64,000 bases of DNA from Rouxiella aceris (GCF_012933545.1 NZ_JAADJU010000008.1:62001-126000); one strand, 5' to 3'; shown: positions 26,645 to 35,613, counted from the first letter of the stretch. A program made the numbers and translations. The notes: generated by a model from the sequence alone, not told the origin.

Positions 26645-27040
26645 TTAGGAGGTCCCATCTGGTTTTTTGATTATAATGGTGTAAGTTTTATCGAATTCAC
26701 TACCTACAGAAAAATTCGTTCCATATAATCCACCGTGTACGCGGATTTTAACTAAGCCTGGTTTTACAGGCACCCCTTTAATCTGAACACAGTTATTCGC
26801 AGGAGAATTATTACAGTATTGGAGATATAATCCAGAATCTACGGGAGTGATATCGCCAACAAATCTCTTTCTACCAGCCGAATCTAATGAAGTGACGGCT
26901 CCACCAATTATATTTATTTTTTCATTATAAGGAATGCCGACAGTGGCATTATGAAGTTTATTGCTTTGCGGAGAAAATTCCGCATGCAAGGTACAGGCGG
27001 ATAATCCAAGTAAAAATAAAACAATTAACATTTTAAGCAT
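26645..27040 (-). CDS. Small lipoprotein, candidate immunity protein
   Basis: A 131-residue protein with a short signal peptide and lipobox LSAC (Cys16), so it faces the periplasm. The rest is predicted beta-rich (VDSGLYLQYCNNS, KPGLVKIRVHGG, DKTYTIIIKK) with a cysteine pair in YCNNSPANNCVQ. The family was not recognised. Its ATG lies one base after the stop of the papain-like protein, so they are co-translated. A lipoprotein right behind a candidate toxin fits an immunity protein that works in the periplasm, as known for type VI effector pairs. GC is lower than in neighbouring core genes. Confidence 0.6.
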   Translation of the reverse strand: MLKMLIVLFLLGLSACTLHAEFSPQSNKLHNATVGIPYNEKINIIGGAVTSLDSAGRKRFVGDITPVDSGLYLQYCNNSPANNCVQIKGVPVKPGLVKIRVHGGLYGTNFSVGSEFDKTYTIIIKKPDGTS

Positions 27041-27041
27041 G

Positions 27042-28220
27042 TTATTTTAATGGTTTAAAAACCAGGCCTCCAAAAAATCGCTTAATGAAAAAAGACAAAT
27101 TTTTTCCCCTTGTAATCCAATCAGTAACTTCTCCCCATGAGAATAATTCTAAATGAATACTTCTGTCTGCATCTTCTGTCACCGGCCCATCCCAGACAAT
27201 CCAGTGTGTTGGCACAGTTAAAACGGAAGTTCCACCCTCAAGAAGCCCATCATTAATTAATGTGACGACTTTATAGCCTTTCTTGGCATATTCATTTAAC
27301 TCATGAATTCCCTGTATGCCAGCCTGAGTTACGCCAACATTGCTAAATACTTTCTTATAGCCAGCTTTCTCAAACCATTCGGTTAACGTTTGCCACATAG
27401 TCATTCCTGCAAGCGGTGAATCGAGCGTATCAAAACTCAAAACAGCATTTTCTGAGTCCCTGAGGCTAGCCATGGTTATCCAATCCAGACCAGATATTCG
27501 CTGAGATCCGTCATCATCGTAAAACGAACCAGATGGGTGGAGGCAACCTTCACCAGGTGAGATCATTAGCTCTCCTATTTTGGTTTTTCCATACCGCCAT
27601 AGTTCCCGCGCAGCTTGCGCATATACCTCAGGGCGATCTTTTTGCAGGCAGTAGAAAAACACCGCCGGACCACATAGGCTGCCACGACCCTGATTTGGAG
27701 AATTAATAAAGTTGAATCTGTTATTAATTTGATACTCTATTAATTTTTTTTCAAAAGGATCTCGGGGGCTACCAATGGCATATTCCTTGGCAATAAAAGG
27801 CCGTTCCGGTATCGATATTTTTATGACCTTTGTTTCTCCACCTTGACTTACCGGTTTCGGTATACCAGTTGATTCGAAATAACAAGGATTTTCGCGTTTA
27901 ACCGCAGACCAGGCTTTACCGTTAGCAAACTCTTCCAGCGTATACATGTGAGTAAAGGGAACGAGTGAAACACAGATGGTTTCAAGTAGGGTTTTACGAT
28001 AAAGCGTGACTTCCATAATATAGATAGTAGACAGCGGCTCACTAATATTCGCAGTCATATGACGTTGGGTTTCATAATTATCTTGAAAGGGTTGTTGTTT
28101 CACATTCACCAAAAGATATTTATTTCTATCTGAGTCCATTCGATAAATACTTAAATCATACAACAGGTAACTCGGCGGAACGTTAGCGTTAATTCGGGTA
28201 CTGAGGTGATATACAGGCAT
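27042..28220 (-). CDS. Papain-like cysteine hydrolase, candidate antibacterial effector
   Basis: A 392-residue protein without signal peptide. Residues about 175-365 carry a pattern seen in papain/C39-like hydrolases: RGSLCGPAVFFYCL (nucleophile candidate Cys183) and PTHWIVWDG (His339), with FSWGEV (361-365) after the His as in this fold. Between them lie GLDWITMASLRDSEN and TLTEWFEKAGYKKVFSN, which recall uncharacterised proteins linked to type VI or contact-dependent toxins; this is recalled, not searched. The N-terminal 140 residues look like a separate beta-rich domain. It is transcribed with a lipoprotein one base downstream. Low GC and placement behind a duplicated yiaF end indicate acquisition. 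No VgrG, Hcp or PAAR gene is near. Confidence 0.6.
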   Translation of the reverse strand: MPVYHLSTRINANVPPSYLLYDLSIYRMDSDRNKYLLVNVKQQPFQDNYETQRHMTANISEPLSTIYIMEVTLYRKTLLETICVSLVPFTHMYTLEEFANGKAWSAVKRENPCYFESTGIPKPVSQGGETKVIKISIPERPFIAKEYAIGSPRDPFEKKLIEYQINNRFNFINSPNQGRGSLCGPAVFFYCLQKDRPEVYAQAARELWRYGKTKIGELMISPGEGCLHPSGSFYDDDGSQRISGLDWITMASLRDSENAVLSFDTLDSPLAGMTMWQTLTEWFEKAGYKKVFSNVGVTQAGIQGIHELNEYAKKGYKVVTLINDGLLEGGTSVLTVPTHWIVWDGPVTEDADRSIHLELFSWGEVTDWITRGKNLSFFIKRFFGGLVFKPLK

Positions 28221-28426
28221 AATAAGTCCATAATTATATGCAGGCTAATATTTCTAGCAAAATGTCCAGGTCACTTACTGAACGTTAAACTTCTTTGCTA
28301 TTGACTTAAATCCTTTTAATTTTATAAGTCTAGCTGTATTTATCATAACCAGTTGGAGATAGTTAACTCAAATTTTATTTATTTTTTTGTGATATCACGC
28401 AGACACGATTAACAGGTTCCATTCCG

Positions 28427-28584
28427 GCCAATGGCGGTGTGCAGTTTCCTACTCAGCAGCAGGCACTGGTGGATGCGCAAAAAATCATTGTCGGCATTTC
28501 TAATCGTTGATAACACAATCTGCCGCTGACCAGGCTTAGGCGGAGAAATAACGTCAGTCAGGGTTAACTGACTGGCATTTATTT
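28427..28584 (+). pseudogene. Decayed duplicate of the yiaF 3' end and terminator
   Basis: From GCCAATGGCGGTGTGCAG at 28427 the sequence repeats yiaF from 26349 to its stop and terminator. The copy lacks 48 bp, exactly the stretch between two short AGCAGCAGGC repeats of yiaF, so the loss is explained by slippage. It also lacks one A just before the stop, and has scattered substitutions. The hairpin at the end (CAGTCAGGGTTAACTGACTG) is a shortened form of the yiaF terminator and runs into the stop of the convergent membrane-protein gene. It marks the right border of the toxin/lipoprotein module. Confidence 0.85.
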
Positions 28585-29157
28585 ATAGATAAACTCGTAA
28601 TTGACAATATAAGAGCCGAGCTTATTGATGCGCGCGGTCACCCAGACCGCATCCATCCCTTGCTTTCTATGGTTATACAACGCGTTTTTATTGGTACAAA
28701 GTTTGATCCACTGGGCGGTATTGACGTCTTTAATCCACAGACCTGCCTCGCAATGGCCATATTTCCCTCTTGCCGGGCCGGGAAAAACCACCTCGTACTC
28801 GGAGACATAACTGATGACTTTCTCGGGGAAAAGATAAACGTAAACGCTAAAACTATTGAGAATGGCAATAAATCCCAGGCAACAGCCGGAGGCAAAGGTA
28901 TTCAATAGCGGTTTTATGGCTATTGGCCGCTGAGCAGAATAGGCTGACCACCCGGCAGCAATAAGCCCCAATATTGCGGCGAAAGCGAGATAAAGAGAGT
29001 ATTCCGGTATAGTTTTTATCAGCACGCTACTTTGCGACAAGGCCGAAGCCCACAGCATATACCACATAATCAGGCCCAGAATGGTCATAACTGCCGCCAG
29101 CACCACGAAATTCTTAGAAAATACATAAGATTTGGCTTTTTTATAGGAAAGATTCAT
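28579..29157 (-). CDS. Three-helix membrane protein, possible orphan immunity protein
   Basis: 192 residues with hydrophobic segments at about 17-38, 53-71 and 83-108, then a soluble domain of about 80 residues with VVFPGPARGKYGHCEAGLW, WIKLCTNKN and a C-terminal NYEFIYK. ATG 29157 is preferred to 29181 because AGGGATA precedes it. The family was not identified. It reads toward the damaged yiaF copy, whose terminator overlaps its stop. Its location beside the toxin-like module makes a leftover immunity gene from an earlier module possible, but nothing in the sequence proves it. Confidence 0.55.
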   Translation of the reverse strand: MNLSYKKAKSYVFSKNFVVLAAVMTILGLIMWYMLWASALSQSSVLIKTIPEYSLYLAFAAILGLIAAGWSAYSAQRPIAIKPLLNTFASGCCLGFIAILNSFSVYVYLFPEKVISYVSEYEVVFPGPARGKYGHCEAGLWIKDVNTAQWIKLCTNKNALYNHRKQGMDAVWVTARINKLGSYIVNYEFIYK

Positions 29158-29527
29158 TATCCCTGCGATCTCCGCACTCACTATTTTTGTCTGTTAAAGT
29201 AATTCGCATTCTTAATGCCATAATAACCCCTTGCCGTCTACTTTTGTCCCTCATCCGTAGAAAAATCCTTGCCCATCAACGGAATAGCCTTAATTTTTAA
29301 GATATTTCTCAGGCTGCTTTGGGCGGCATTGGCTGCTCGCGACAAATGCCTGCTGCTTGTTACACGGTGCGCAGAGAGCTAGACTTTTTACAGTGTTTTT
29401 TTGCATTAACAGGACATAATTAATATACGCTGACAATTTAACGCTGCCCGTCGGCTGGCTTTTATGTCATCACTCTGCTTTCATTTTATGAAAAAATGCA
29501 TACCTCTTAGCTTAAGGATAGGGTTTT
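29158..29527. promoter_or_regulatory. Divergent promoter gap
   Basis: A 370-base stretch between the membrane-protein gene (leftward) and the DsbA-like gene (rightward). No coding signal or clear operator palindrome. The ribosome site AAGGATAGGG just before 29528 belongs to the right-hand gene. Confidence 0.35.
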
Positions 29528-30319
29528 ATGAAACGTCATATGATGACCTTGCTTGCCGCGTTGATCGCAACGCCGGGTCTGGCTGCCGCAGCCGACAGTA
29601 CTGCGGCCAATTTTAGCGACGCGCAGCAGCAGGCGATCGGTAAAATTGCCGCTGATTACATTATTGCCCACCCGGAAGTGTTGGTGCAGGCCAGCCAGAA
29701 GCTGCAGGCGCAGCAGCAACAGCAGCAAACCAATGATGCACTGAACGCCGTGCTGGCCAATGTACCGGCGCTGTTACAGGATCAGGATACCCCGTCCTAC
29801 GGGCCAAAAGACGCCAAAGTGGCGCTGGTCGAGTTCTTTGACTATCAGTGCCTGTACTGTAGCCATATGGCTCCATTGGTGGCGCAAACCATTAAAGCCA
29901 ACTCAGATGTGCGTTTTGTCTTTAAAGAGTGGCCAATTTTTGGCGACCGCTGGAAAGCTTCTATTACCGCAGCGGAAAATGGTTTGGCGATCTGGAAACA
30001 AAAAGGCGCTCAGGCCTATCTGGATTATCACAACGCGATTTATGCCACCGGGCATGATGAAGGCAAGTTGACCGACGCGGATATCTCTGCCGCCGTGGAA
30101 AGCGTGCATGGTGCCCTGCCAAGCCAGGCACACCGTCAGGAAACCCATGCGGCGCTGGCAAAAAATGATGAACTGGCCAAAACCCTGGGCTTTCAGGGGA
30201 CCCCGGGCTTTATTGTGATGCCGGTCAGTGGCGCTAATGCCAGCAATACCACCGTTTTACCTGGTGCGGTATCGGCGGAAGAGTTGCAGGCTGCCATCAG
30301 CAAGGCACAAGGCAAGTAA
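29528..30319 (+). CDS. DsbA-family periplasmic thiol:disulfide protein (ScsC/Com1-like)
   Basis: 263 residues with a signal peptide (cleavage near AAA-AD, residue 22). An N-terminal helical extension rich in Gln (residues 30-85, ADYIIAHPEVL...QAQQQQQQ) precedes a thioredoxin fold with active site C108-LY-C111 in FFDYQCLYCSHMAPL and the cis-Pro loop GTPGFIV. N-terminal extensions of this kind make ScsC-type proteins trimeric or dimeric. It acts in the periplasm as oxidase or isomerase. No ScsB/DsbD partner gene is next to it. Transcribed alone; a GATAGCCG/CGGCTATC inverted repeat follows the stop. Confidence 0.85.
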   Translation: MKRHMMTLLAALIATPGLAAAADSTAANFSDAQQQAIGKIAADYIIAHPEVLVQASQKLQAQQQQQQTNDALNAVLANVPALLQDQDTPSYGPKDAKVALVEFFDYQCLYCSHMAPLVAQTIKANSDVRFVFKEWPIFGDRWKASITAAENGLAIWKQKGAQAYLDYHNAIYATGHDEGKLTDADISAAVESVHGALPSQAHRQETHAALAKNDELAKTLGFQGTPGFIVMPVSGANASNTTVLPGAVSAEELQAAISKAQGK

Positions 30320-30330
30320 ATAAGGCTGTC

Positions 30331-30411
30331 GATAGCCGTTGCGTATTTTACGTTGGCGGCTATCACTTTGTAGCAGATTTTTATTACCTAAATAGCGGGC
30401 ATCATGCCCGC
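30331..30411 (+). terminator. Two hairpins after the DsbA-like gene
   Basis: GATAGCCG (30331-30338) pairs with CGGCTATC (30357-30364). Then GCGGGC (30395-30400) pairs with GCCCGC (30406-30411) over ATCAT, a REP-like element. Neither has a strong T-tract, so the first may be a weak terminator and the second an mRNA-stabilising repeat. Confidence 0.45.
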
Positions 30412-30613
30412 AGATATATTTCTCCCCTGAGCGATCTTGCCAGTCCCACAGAATTACTATTTCGCCTTTATCCCCCTGTTTTGATCGCCATAGCGATACC
30501 CTTTCCCTGTGTAATTTTATTTCAATAAAGCGGCTGTAAACTCCTGCTTTATCCGCTGGCGGGTGCGTTGCAGTTTTGTTAAGCCAAATTTAAGCGCTAG
30601 CCTGAAAATAAAT

Positions 30614-30790
30614 TGTGATCAAAGTCACGATTTAATTATAAAACTCCGCTACAAAAAGGTGATCTAACTCACAATAATTTCACGTATATGTCTGTTTTTT
30701 GTTCTTTGTGCTTAAGTTACATGCCTTTTGTGTGATCAATGTCACTTAAATGTGGGGTGATCAGGGGGGGTAGCTGTGATCAACGTCACG
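30614..30790 (+). promoter_or_regulatory. mtlA promoter region with four CRP sites
   Basis: Four close matches to TGTGA-N6-TCACA precede mtlA: TGTGATCAAAGTCACG (30614-30629), GGTGATCTAACTCACA (30658-30673), TGTGATCAATGTCACT (30731-30746) and TGTGATCAACGTCACG (30775-30790). The spacing between the outer pairs (44 bp each) repeats, so paired CRP dimers fall on the same helix face. E. coli mtlA also has an array of CRP sites with MtlR as repressor. The untranslated leader after the last site is about 150 bases. Confidence 0.88.
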
Positions 30791-30947
30791 CATGGCCCAT
30801 GGTCTACGCGGGGAGAACAACGCGTGCTAGAGTTTGCCTGCAGACAGTAATTCGACGGCTTCGGATTTCTTTTAAAGAAGGCCGTCCCAATAATTATCAC
30901 GTATCACGCGCTCTTATTGTTAGCGCGTACCAATAGGGGTGTGTTTT

Positions 30948-32858
30948 ATGTTTTCACCTGACGTTAAGGTTAAAGTTCAAAACTTTGGCCGCTTCCTGAG
31001 TAACATGGTAATGCCCAACATCGGGGCATTTATCGCCTGGGGTATTATTACCGCACTGTTTATTCCAACCGGTTGGATCCCTAACGCCACGCTGGTCAAA
31101 TTAGTTGACCCGATGATCTCCTATTTGCTGCCACTGTTGATCGGTTTTACCGGTGGACGTTTGGTTGGTGGCGATCGCGGTGGTGTGGTCGGTGCTATCA
31201 CTACCATGGGTGTGATTGTTGGTGCCGATATCCCGATGTTCCTCGGTGCAATGATTGCCGGTCCTCTGGGTGGCTGGTGTATCAAACACTTTGACCGTTG
31301 GGTTGACGGTAAAATCAAAAGCGGCTTTGAGATGCTGGTTAACAACTTCTCTGCCGGTATTATCGGTATGTTGTTGGCGCTGATCTCTTTTATGGCTATC
31401 GGCCCAATGGTCGAAGTGCTGTCTAAAGTCCTGGCCGCCGGTGTGCACGTTATGGTGGTGAATAACCTGCTGCCATTGGCTTCTATCTTCGTTGAACCGG
31501 CAAAAATTCTGTTCCTGAATAACGCCATCAACCACGGTATCTTCTCTCCGCTGGGTATCCAGCAGGCGACAGCAGCCGGCAAGTCTATCTTCTTCCTGAT
31601 TGAAGCTAACCCAGGACCAGGTATGGGCGTGCTGATGGCTTATATGTTCTTTGGTCGCGGTAGCGCCAAGCAGTCTGCGGGCGGCGCGGCAATCATCCAC
31701 TTCCTCGGTGGTATCCACGAAATTTACTTCCCATACGTGCTGATGAATCCACGCCTGTTGCTGGCAGTGATCCTCGGTGGTATGACCGGTGTGTTCACTT
31801 TGACCCTGCTGAACGGCGGTCTGGTGTCTCCGGCTTCTCCTGGTTCAATTCTTGCTGTACTGGCCATGACGCCTAAAGGCGCTTACTTTGCCAATATCAG
31901 TGCCATTGTGGCAGCCTTTGCAGTCTCCTTTATCGTTTCTTCAATCTTGCTGAAAAGCTCTAAAGTGAAAGAAGAAGACGAGCTGGAAGAAGCCACCCGT
32001 CGTGTGCAGGATATGAAAGCACAATCTAAAGGCGGTAAAGGGGCAACTGGCGTCGCGGGCGACCTGTCTACCGTGCGTAAAATCATTGTTGCCTGCGATG
32101 CGGGTATGGGTTCAAGCGCCATGGGTGCCGGCGTGCTGCGCAAGAAAGTGCAGGATGCAGGTTTGACGATGATTTCGGTCACCAATACCGCAATCAACAA
32201 CCTGCCGGACGACGTCGATCTGGTGATCACTCACCGCGATCTGACAGAACGTGCCATGCGTCAAGTGCCACATGCACAGCATATTTCGCTGACCAACTTC
32301 CTCGACAGCGGTCTGTATACCGACCTGGTTGCCCGTCTGGTAGAAGTGAATAAAACCAGCGAGTACAAAGGCAAAGTGACCACCGCGCTTAACGACAGCA
32401 TGGTTGCCGATAGCGACAACGAAAATCTGTTCCGCATGAGCGCAGCCAATATTTTCCTGAATCTGACTGCGACCAACAAAGAGCAGGCAATCCGCTTTGC
32501 CGGTGAGCAACTGGTGAAAGGGGGTTATGTTGAACCTGAATATGTTGATGCAATGATGGCCCGTGAGAAACTGACATCCACTTATCTGGGTGAGTCCATT
32601 GCAGTTCCACACGGCACTATTGAAGCTAAAGACCGCGTACTGAAAACCGGTATCGTCTTCTGCCAGTATCCGCAGGGCGTGCGCTGGGGTGATGATGCCG
32701 ATGATTCAGCCCGTCTGGTTATTGGTATCGCTGCCCGTAACAACGAACATATCAGTGTTATTACCAAGCTGACCAATGCCTTGGACGAAGACGGTGTGAT
32801 TGACCGTCTGGCGAATACCAAAAGTGTTGAAGAAGTGCTGCAGATCATTCGCGGTTGA
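30948..32858 (+). CDS. mtlA: PTS mannitol transporter EIICBA
   Basis: A 636-residue inner-membrane protein that imports mannitol and phosphorylates it to mannitol 1-phosphate. EIIC spans residues 1-340 with GGIHEIYFPYVLMNP, EIIB follows with the phospho-cysteine loop ACDAGMGSSAMG (Cys near 383), and EIIA is C-terminal with the phospho-histidine in ESIAVPHGT. It matches E. coli MtlA (637 residues) throughout. ATG 30948 gives the family start (VKVKVQNFGRFLSNM); the frame at 30939 adds three residues that overlap AGGGGTG. First gene of mtlADR, activated by CRP. Confidence 0.98.
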   Translation: MFSPDVKVKVQNFGRFLSNMVMPNIGAFIAWGIITALFIPTGWIPNATLVKLVDPMISYLLPLLIGFTGGRLVGGDRGGVVGAITTMGVIVGADIPMFLGAMIAGPLGGWCIKHFDRWVDGKIKSGFEMLVNNFSAGIIGMLLALISFMAIGPMVEVLSKVLAAGVHVMVVNNLLPLASIFVEPAKILFLNNAINHGIFSPLGIQQATAAGKSIFFLIEANPGPGMGVLMAYMFFGRGSAKQSAGGAAIIHFLGGIHEIYFPYVLMNPRLLLAVILGGMTGVFTLTLLNGGLVSPASPGSILAVLAMTPKGAYFANISAIVAAFAVSFIVSSILLKSSKVKEEDELEEATRRVQDMKAQSKGGKGATGVAGDLSTVRKIIVACDAGMGSSAMGAGVLRKKVQDAGLTMISVTNTAINNLPDDVDLVITHRDLTERAMRQVPHAQHISLTNFLDSGLYTDLVARLVEVNKTSEYKGKVTTALNDSMVADSDNENLFRMSAANIFLNLTATNKEQAIRFAGEQLVKGGYVEPEYVDAMMAREKLTSTYLGESIAVPHGTIEAKDRVLKTGIVFCQYPQGVRWGDDADDSARLVIGIAARNNEHISVITKLTNALDEDGVIDRLANTKSVEEVLQIIRG

Positions 32859-32864
32859 GGTCCT

Positions 32865-32948
32865 GTCGTCGATAATGGCCAGGCGGCGATAATCGACGAC
32901 GCAAAATTATAGAGAACGTCACTAACCGGGTCTGTTGCAGACCCGGTT
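32865..32948 (+). repeat. Two inverted repeats in the mtlA-mtlD spacer
   Basis: GTCGTCGAT (32865-32873) pairs with ATCGACGAC (32892-32900). Then AACCGGGTCTG (32924-32934) pairs perfectly with CAGACCCGGTT (32938-32948) over a 3-base loop. With no T-run after the second hairpin, they are better read as mRNA processing or stabilising structures setting the mtlA:mtlD ratio than as terminators. Confidence 0.6.
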
Positions 32949-33002
32949 GTTGATTCGAAGCCCAGGGGCTTCCTGGTTCTTGTCACCGTTTTAGGAGTTA
33001 TC

Positions 33003-34151
33003 ATGAAAGCTTTACATTTTGGTGCAGGTAATATTGGCCGCGGTTTTATTGGCAAGTTGCTTGCCGATGCCCAGGTCGAGCTGACGTTTGCTGATGTCAG
33101 CCCTGCTTTGCTGGATGCACTTAACAGCCGTAAAGGCTATGACGTGCACGTTGTCGGTGAACAGGCGACCGTTGAGCCTGTCAGCAATGTAAGCGCCGTG
33201 AACAGCGCCGGTCAGGACGCCATCAACCTTATTGCTCAGGTTGATCTGGTGACTACCGCCGTCGGCCCGACCGTGTTGGAAAAAATTGCCGGTAATGTGG
33301 CAAAAGGCCTGGTGCTGCGTCACCAGCAGGGCAATGACAGCCCACTGAATATCATCGCTTGTGAAAATATGGTGCGCGGTACCAGCCAGTTTAAACAGCA
33401 TGTATTCAACGCGCTGCCAGAAGATGAAAAAGTCTGGGTTGAAGCGCACGTTGGCTTTGTTGACTCTGCCGTTGACCGCATTGTGCCACCCGCTGCTGCC
33501 GGGACTACCGATCCGCTGGAAGTTACCGTGGAAACCTTCAGCGAGTGGATCGTTGATAAAACCCAGTTTAAAGGCCCGCTGCCTGACATCAAAGGCATGG
33601 AGCTGACCGATAATCTGATGGCCTTCGTTGAACGCAAGCTGTTTACCCTTAATACCGGTCATGCGATTACCGCTTATTTGGGTCAGCAGGCTGGTCATGC
33701 TACTATCCGCGACGCTATCCTCGACCCGCAAGTGCGTGCCGTGGTTAAAGGCGCCATGGAAGAGAGCGGCGCGGTATTGATCAAGCGCTATGGTTTTGAT
33801 GCTGACAAACATGCAGCCTACATCCAGAAGATCCTTTCCCGCTTTGAAAACCCGTATCTGCACGATGACGTTGAGCGCGTTGGTCGTCAGCCACTGCGTA
33901 AACTCAGTGCGGGCGATCGCCTGATCAAGCCTCTGCTGGGTACCGAAGAGTATCAGTTACCGCACGCCAATCTGGTGGTCGGTATCGCAGCCGCCATGCG
34001 TTATCGCAGCGAGCAGGATCCGCAGGCGCAGGAGCTGGTTGCCCTGCTCAGCAAACTGGGACCGAAGGCAACGCTGGCGCAGATTTCCGGTCTACCGATC
34101 GATGGCGAAGTGGTGGCTCAGGCTGTCAGCGTCTACGAGAAAATGCACTAA
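33003..34151 (+). CDS. mtlD: Mannitol-1-phosphate 5-dehydrogenase
   Basis: A 382-residue NAD-dependent enzyme converting mannitol 1-phosphate to fructose 6-phosphate in the cytosol. The N-terminal Rossmann motif is [13 protein letters not shown]; the polyol dehydrogenase catalytic region is [18 protein letters not shown] with the lysine of the K-x4-N-x2-H motif. Length equals E. coli MtlD. ATG 33003 follows TAGGAG. It is the second gene of the mannitol operon. Confidence 0.98.
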   Translation: MKALHFGAGNIGRGFIGKLLADAQVELTFADVSPALLDALNSRKGYDVHVVGEQATVEPVSNVSAVNSAGQDAINLIAQVDLVTTAVGPTVLEKIAGNVAKGLVLRHQQGNDSPLNIIACENMVRGTSQFKQHVFNALPEDEKVWVEAHVGFVDSAVDRIVPPAAAGTTDPLEVTVETFSEWIVDKTQFKGPLPDIKGMELTDNLMAFVERKLFTLNTGHAITAYLGQQAGHATIRDAILDPQVRAVVKGAMEESGAVLIKRYGFDADKHAAYIQKILSRFENPYLHDDVERVGRQPLRKLSAGDRLIKPLLGTEEYQLPHANLVVGIAAAMRYRSEQDPQAQELVALLSKLGPKATLAQISGLPIDGEVVAQAVSVYEKMH

Positions 34152-34331
34152 TAGTAGTCGCAATAAATTAATAACCCCAGGGCATTGACGCTGCGGCGTC
34201 AAGTACATGGGGAGGCCAACACCAGGTAAAGATAGCCTTGTCGGGCGGCGTCACACTGCCGTCCGGCAAGTGTCAATCAGGGATGACGCCGTGGGCGTTG
34301 ATAGACTCACTTAACATCGTGAATAGCGACC

Positions 34332-34880
34332 ATGGAAAAAGCACAGGCGTTCGAAAATCGAGTATTGGAAATGCTAAATGCGGGCAAAACCGTACGCAGC
34401 TTTTTAATGACCGCGGTAGAACTGCTGGCCGAAGCGCTGGATATGCTGGTCGTTCAGGTATTTAGAAAAGATGACTATGCGGTGAAATACGCCGTTGGGC
34501 CATTACTGACCGGCACAGGTCCCCTGGGGGAGCTGTCGGTACGTTTGAAATTAATTTATGCACTGGGTGTGATTGGTCGTAACGAATACGAAGACGCCGA
34601 GCTGTTGATGGCGCTGCGTGAAGAACTGAATTACGACGGCAATGAATACCGTTTTACTGACGATGAAATCCTCGGTCCTTTTGGCGAACTGCACTGTGTC
34701 AGCGAGCTGCCGCCAGCCCCGACCTTTCTCAAGCCAGGTGAGGCTGACGAGTCGTTAATCGCCATGCAACGCCAGCGCTACCAGCAGATTGTACGTTCCA
34801 CCATGGTACTTTCCGTCACCGGATTGATTGCCCATATCAGCAACCAGCAACCCTCTCGCCTGTCACCGGTTAAACGCTGA
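34332..34880 (+). CDS. mtlR: Mannitol operon repressor MtlR
   Basis: A 182-residue protein of the MtlR family, which represses the mtl operon in enterobacteria without a classical helix-turn-helix. It keeps the family features FENRVLEMLNAGKTVRSFL, VELLAEALDMLVVQVF and GPLGELSVRLKLIYALGVI. The 180-base spacer to mtlD contains GC-rich inverted sequence (GTCGGGCGG/CCGTCCGGC), as often found before mtlR. The C-terminus is longer than the conserved core by about 30 residues. It ends 19 bases from the convergent LysE-type gene. Confidence 0.95.
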   Translation: MEKAQAFENRVLEMLNAGKTVRSFLMTAVELLAEALDMLVVQVFRKDDYAVKYAVGPLLTGTGPLGELSVRLKLIYALGVIGRNEYEDAELLMALREELNYDGNEYRFTDDEILGPFGELHCVSELPPAPTFLKPGEADESLIAMQRQRYQQIVRSTMVLSVTGLIAHISNQQPSRLSPVKR

Positions 34881-34899
34881 TCGATTTACCCCGCTGCCG

Positions 34900-35508
34900 T
34901 TAACTCCAAGCCGTTTTTAACTCGTCAACCACCAGCCAGAGCGCGGTTAACGCCATCAGTCCTGCCATCAGAGTATTAAACGCCTTGAGTTTCCATTCCA
35001 CCTGTAGCGCCTGACGCAGCCGATCGCCCATCAAGGCCCAAATTACTACACACGGGAAGTTGAGCACTGCAAAGCCCAGACAGTTAACCAGCGTGTGGTG
35101 CAGCATATTGCCCTGCGGAGGGGTAAACAGGATAGCGACGTTGGTGGCCATCAGCCAGGCTTTGGGATTTACCACCTGGAACAGTGCGCCGTTGATCAGT
35201 CGCATTGGGCGCTGCTCGGCCTTGCTTTGCGGCGTGGCAGAACGAAATATTTTCCATGACAACCAAAACAGATAACTGCAGCCAACAATGGCCATGGGCA
35301 AACGGATCACCGCCATCCAACTCAATAATACCGCCAGCAAGGAGGTCGTCAGTGCGCATTGTAGGGAGCAGCCGAGGGTGATACCCAGTGTCATGGGCAA
35401 GGTTTTTCGCAAACCAAAGTTAACACCCGACGAGGCCAGCAGCAGATTGTTGGGGCCCGGGGTAATAGACATCACGGTGACGTAACTGACAAAAGCGGTA
35501 TCCAACAT
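34900..35508 (-). CDS. LysE/RhtB-family amino-acid exporter
   Basis: A 202-residue inner-membrane protein with about six hydrophobic segments. The family signature SITPGPNNLLLASSGVNFG is near the N-terminus, with FQVVNPKAWLMA in the middle. Such proteins export amino acids or related metabolites. It is divergent from a MocR-type regulator with an inverted repeat in the gap, so that regulator probably controls it. The substrate cannot be told from sequence. Confidence 0.88.
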   Translation of the reverse strand: MLDTAFVSYVTVMSITPGPNNLLLASSGVNFGLRKTLPMTLGITLGCSLQCALTTSLLAVLLSWMAVIRLPMAIVGCSYLFWLSWKIFRSATPQSKAEQRPMRLINGALFQVVNPKAWLMATNVAILFTPPQGNMLHHTLVNCLGFAVLNFPCVVIWALMGDRLRQALQVEWKLKAFNTLMAGLMALTALWLVVDELKTAWS

Positions 35509-35613
35509 CGACTGTCCCTTATAAAAAATGCCCGCCAGCGGCTGGCTGATAGGTGATTAGCATAAGTCACAGAAAGGATTTGGGTACAGAGACAGTTTTT
35601 GTATATTGTTATG

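Noticed and set aside
30757..30772. GGTGATCAGGGGGGG as a fifth CRP site at mtlA
   Set aside because: Only the left half-site fits; the right half has no TCACA-like sequence.
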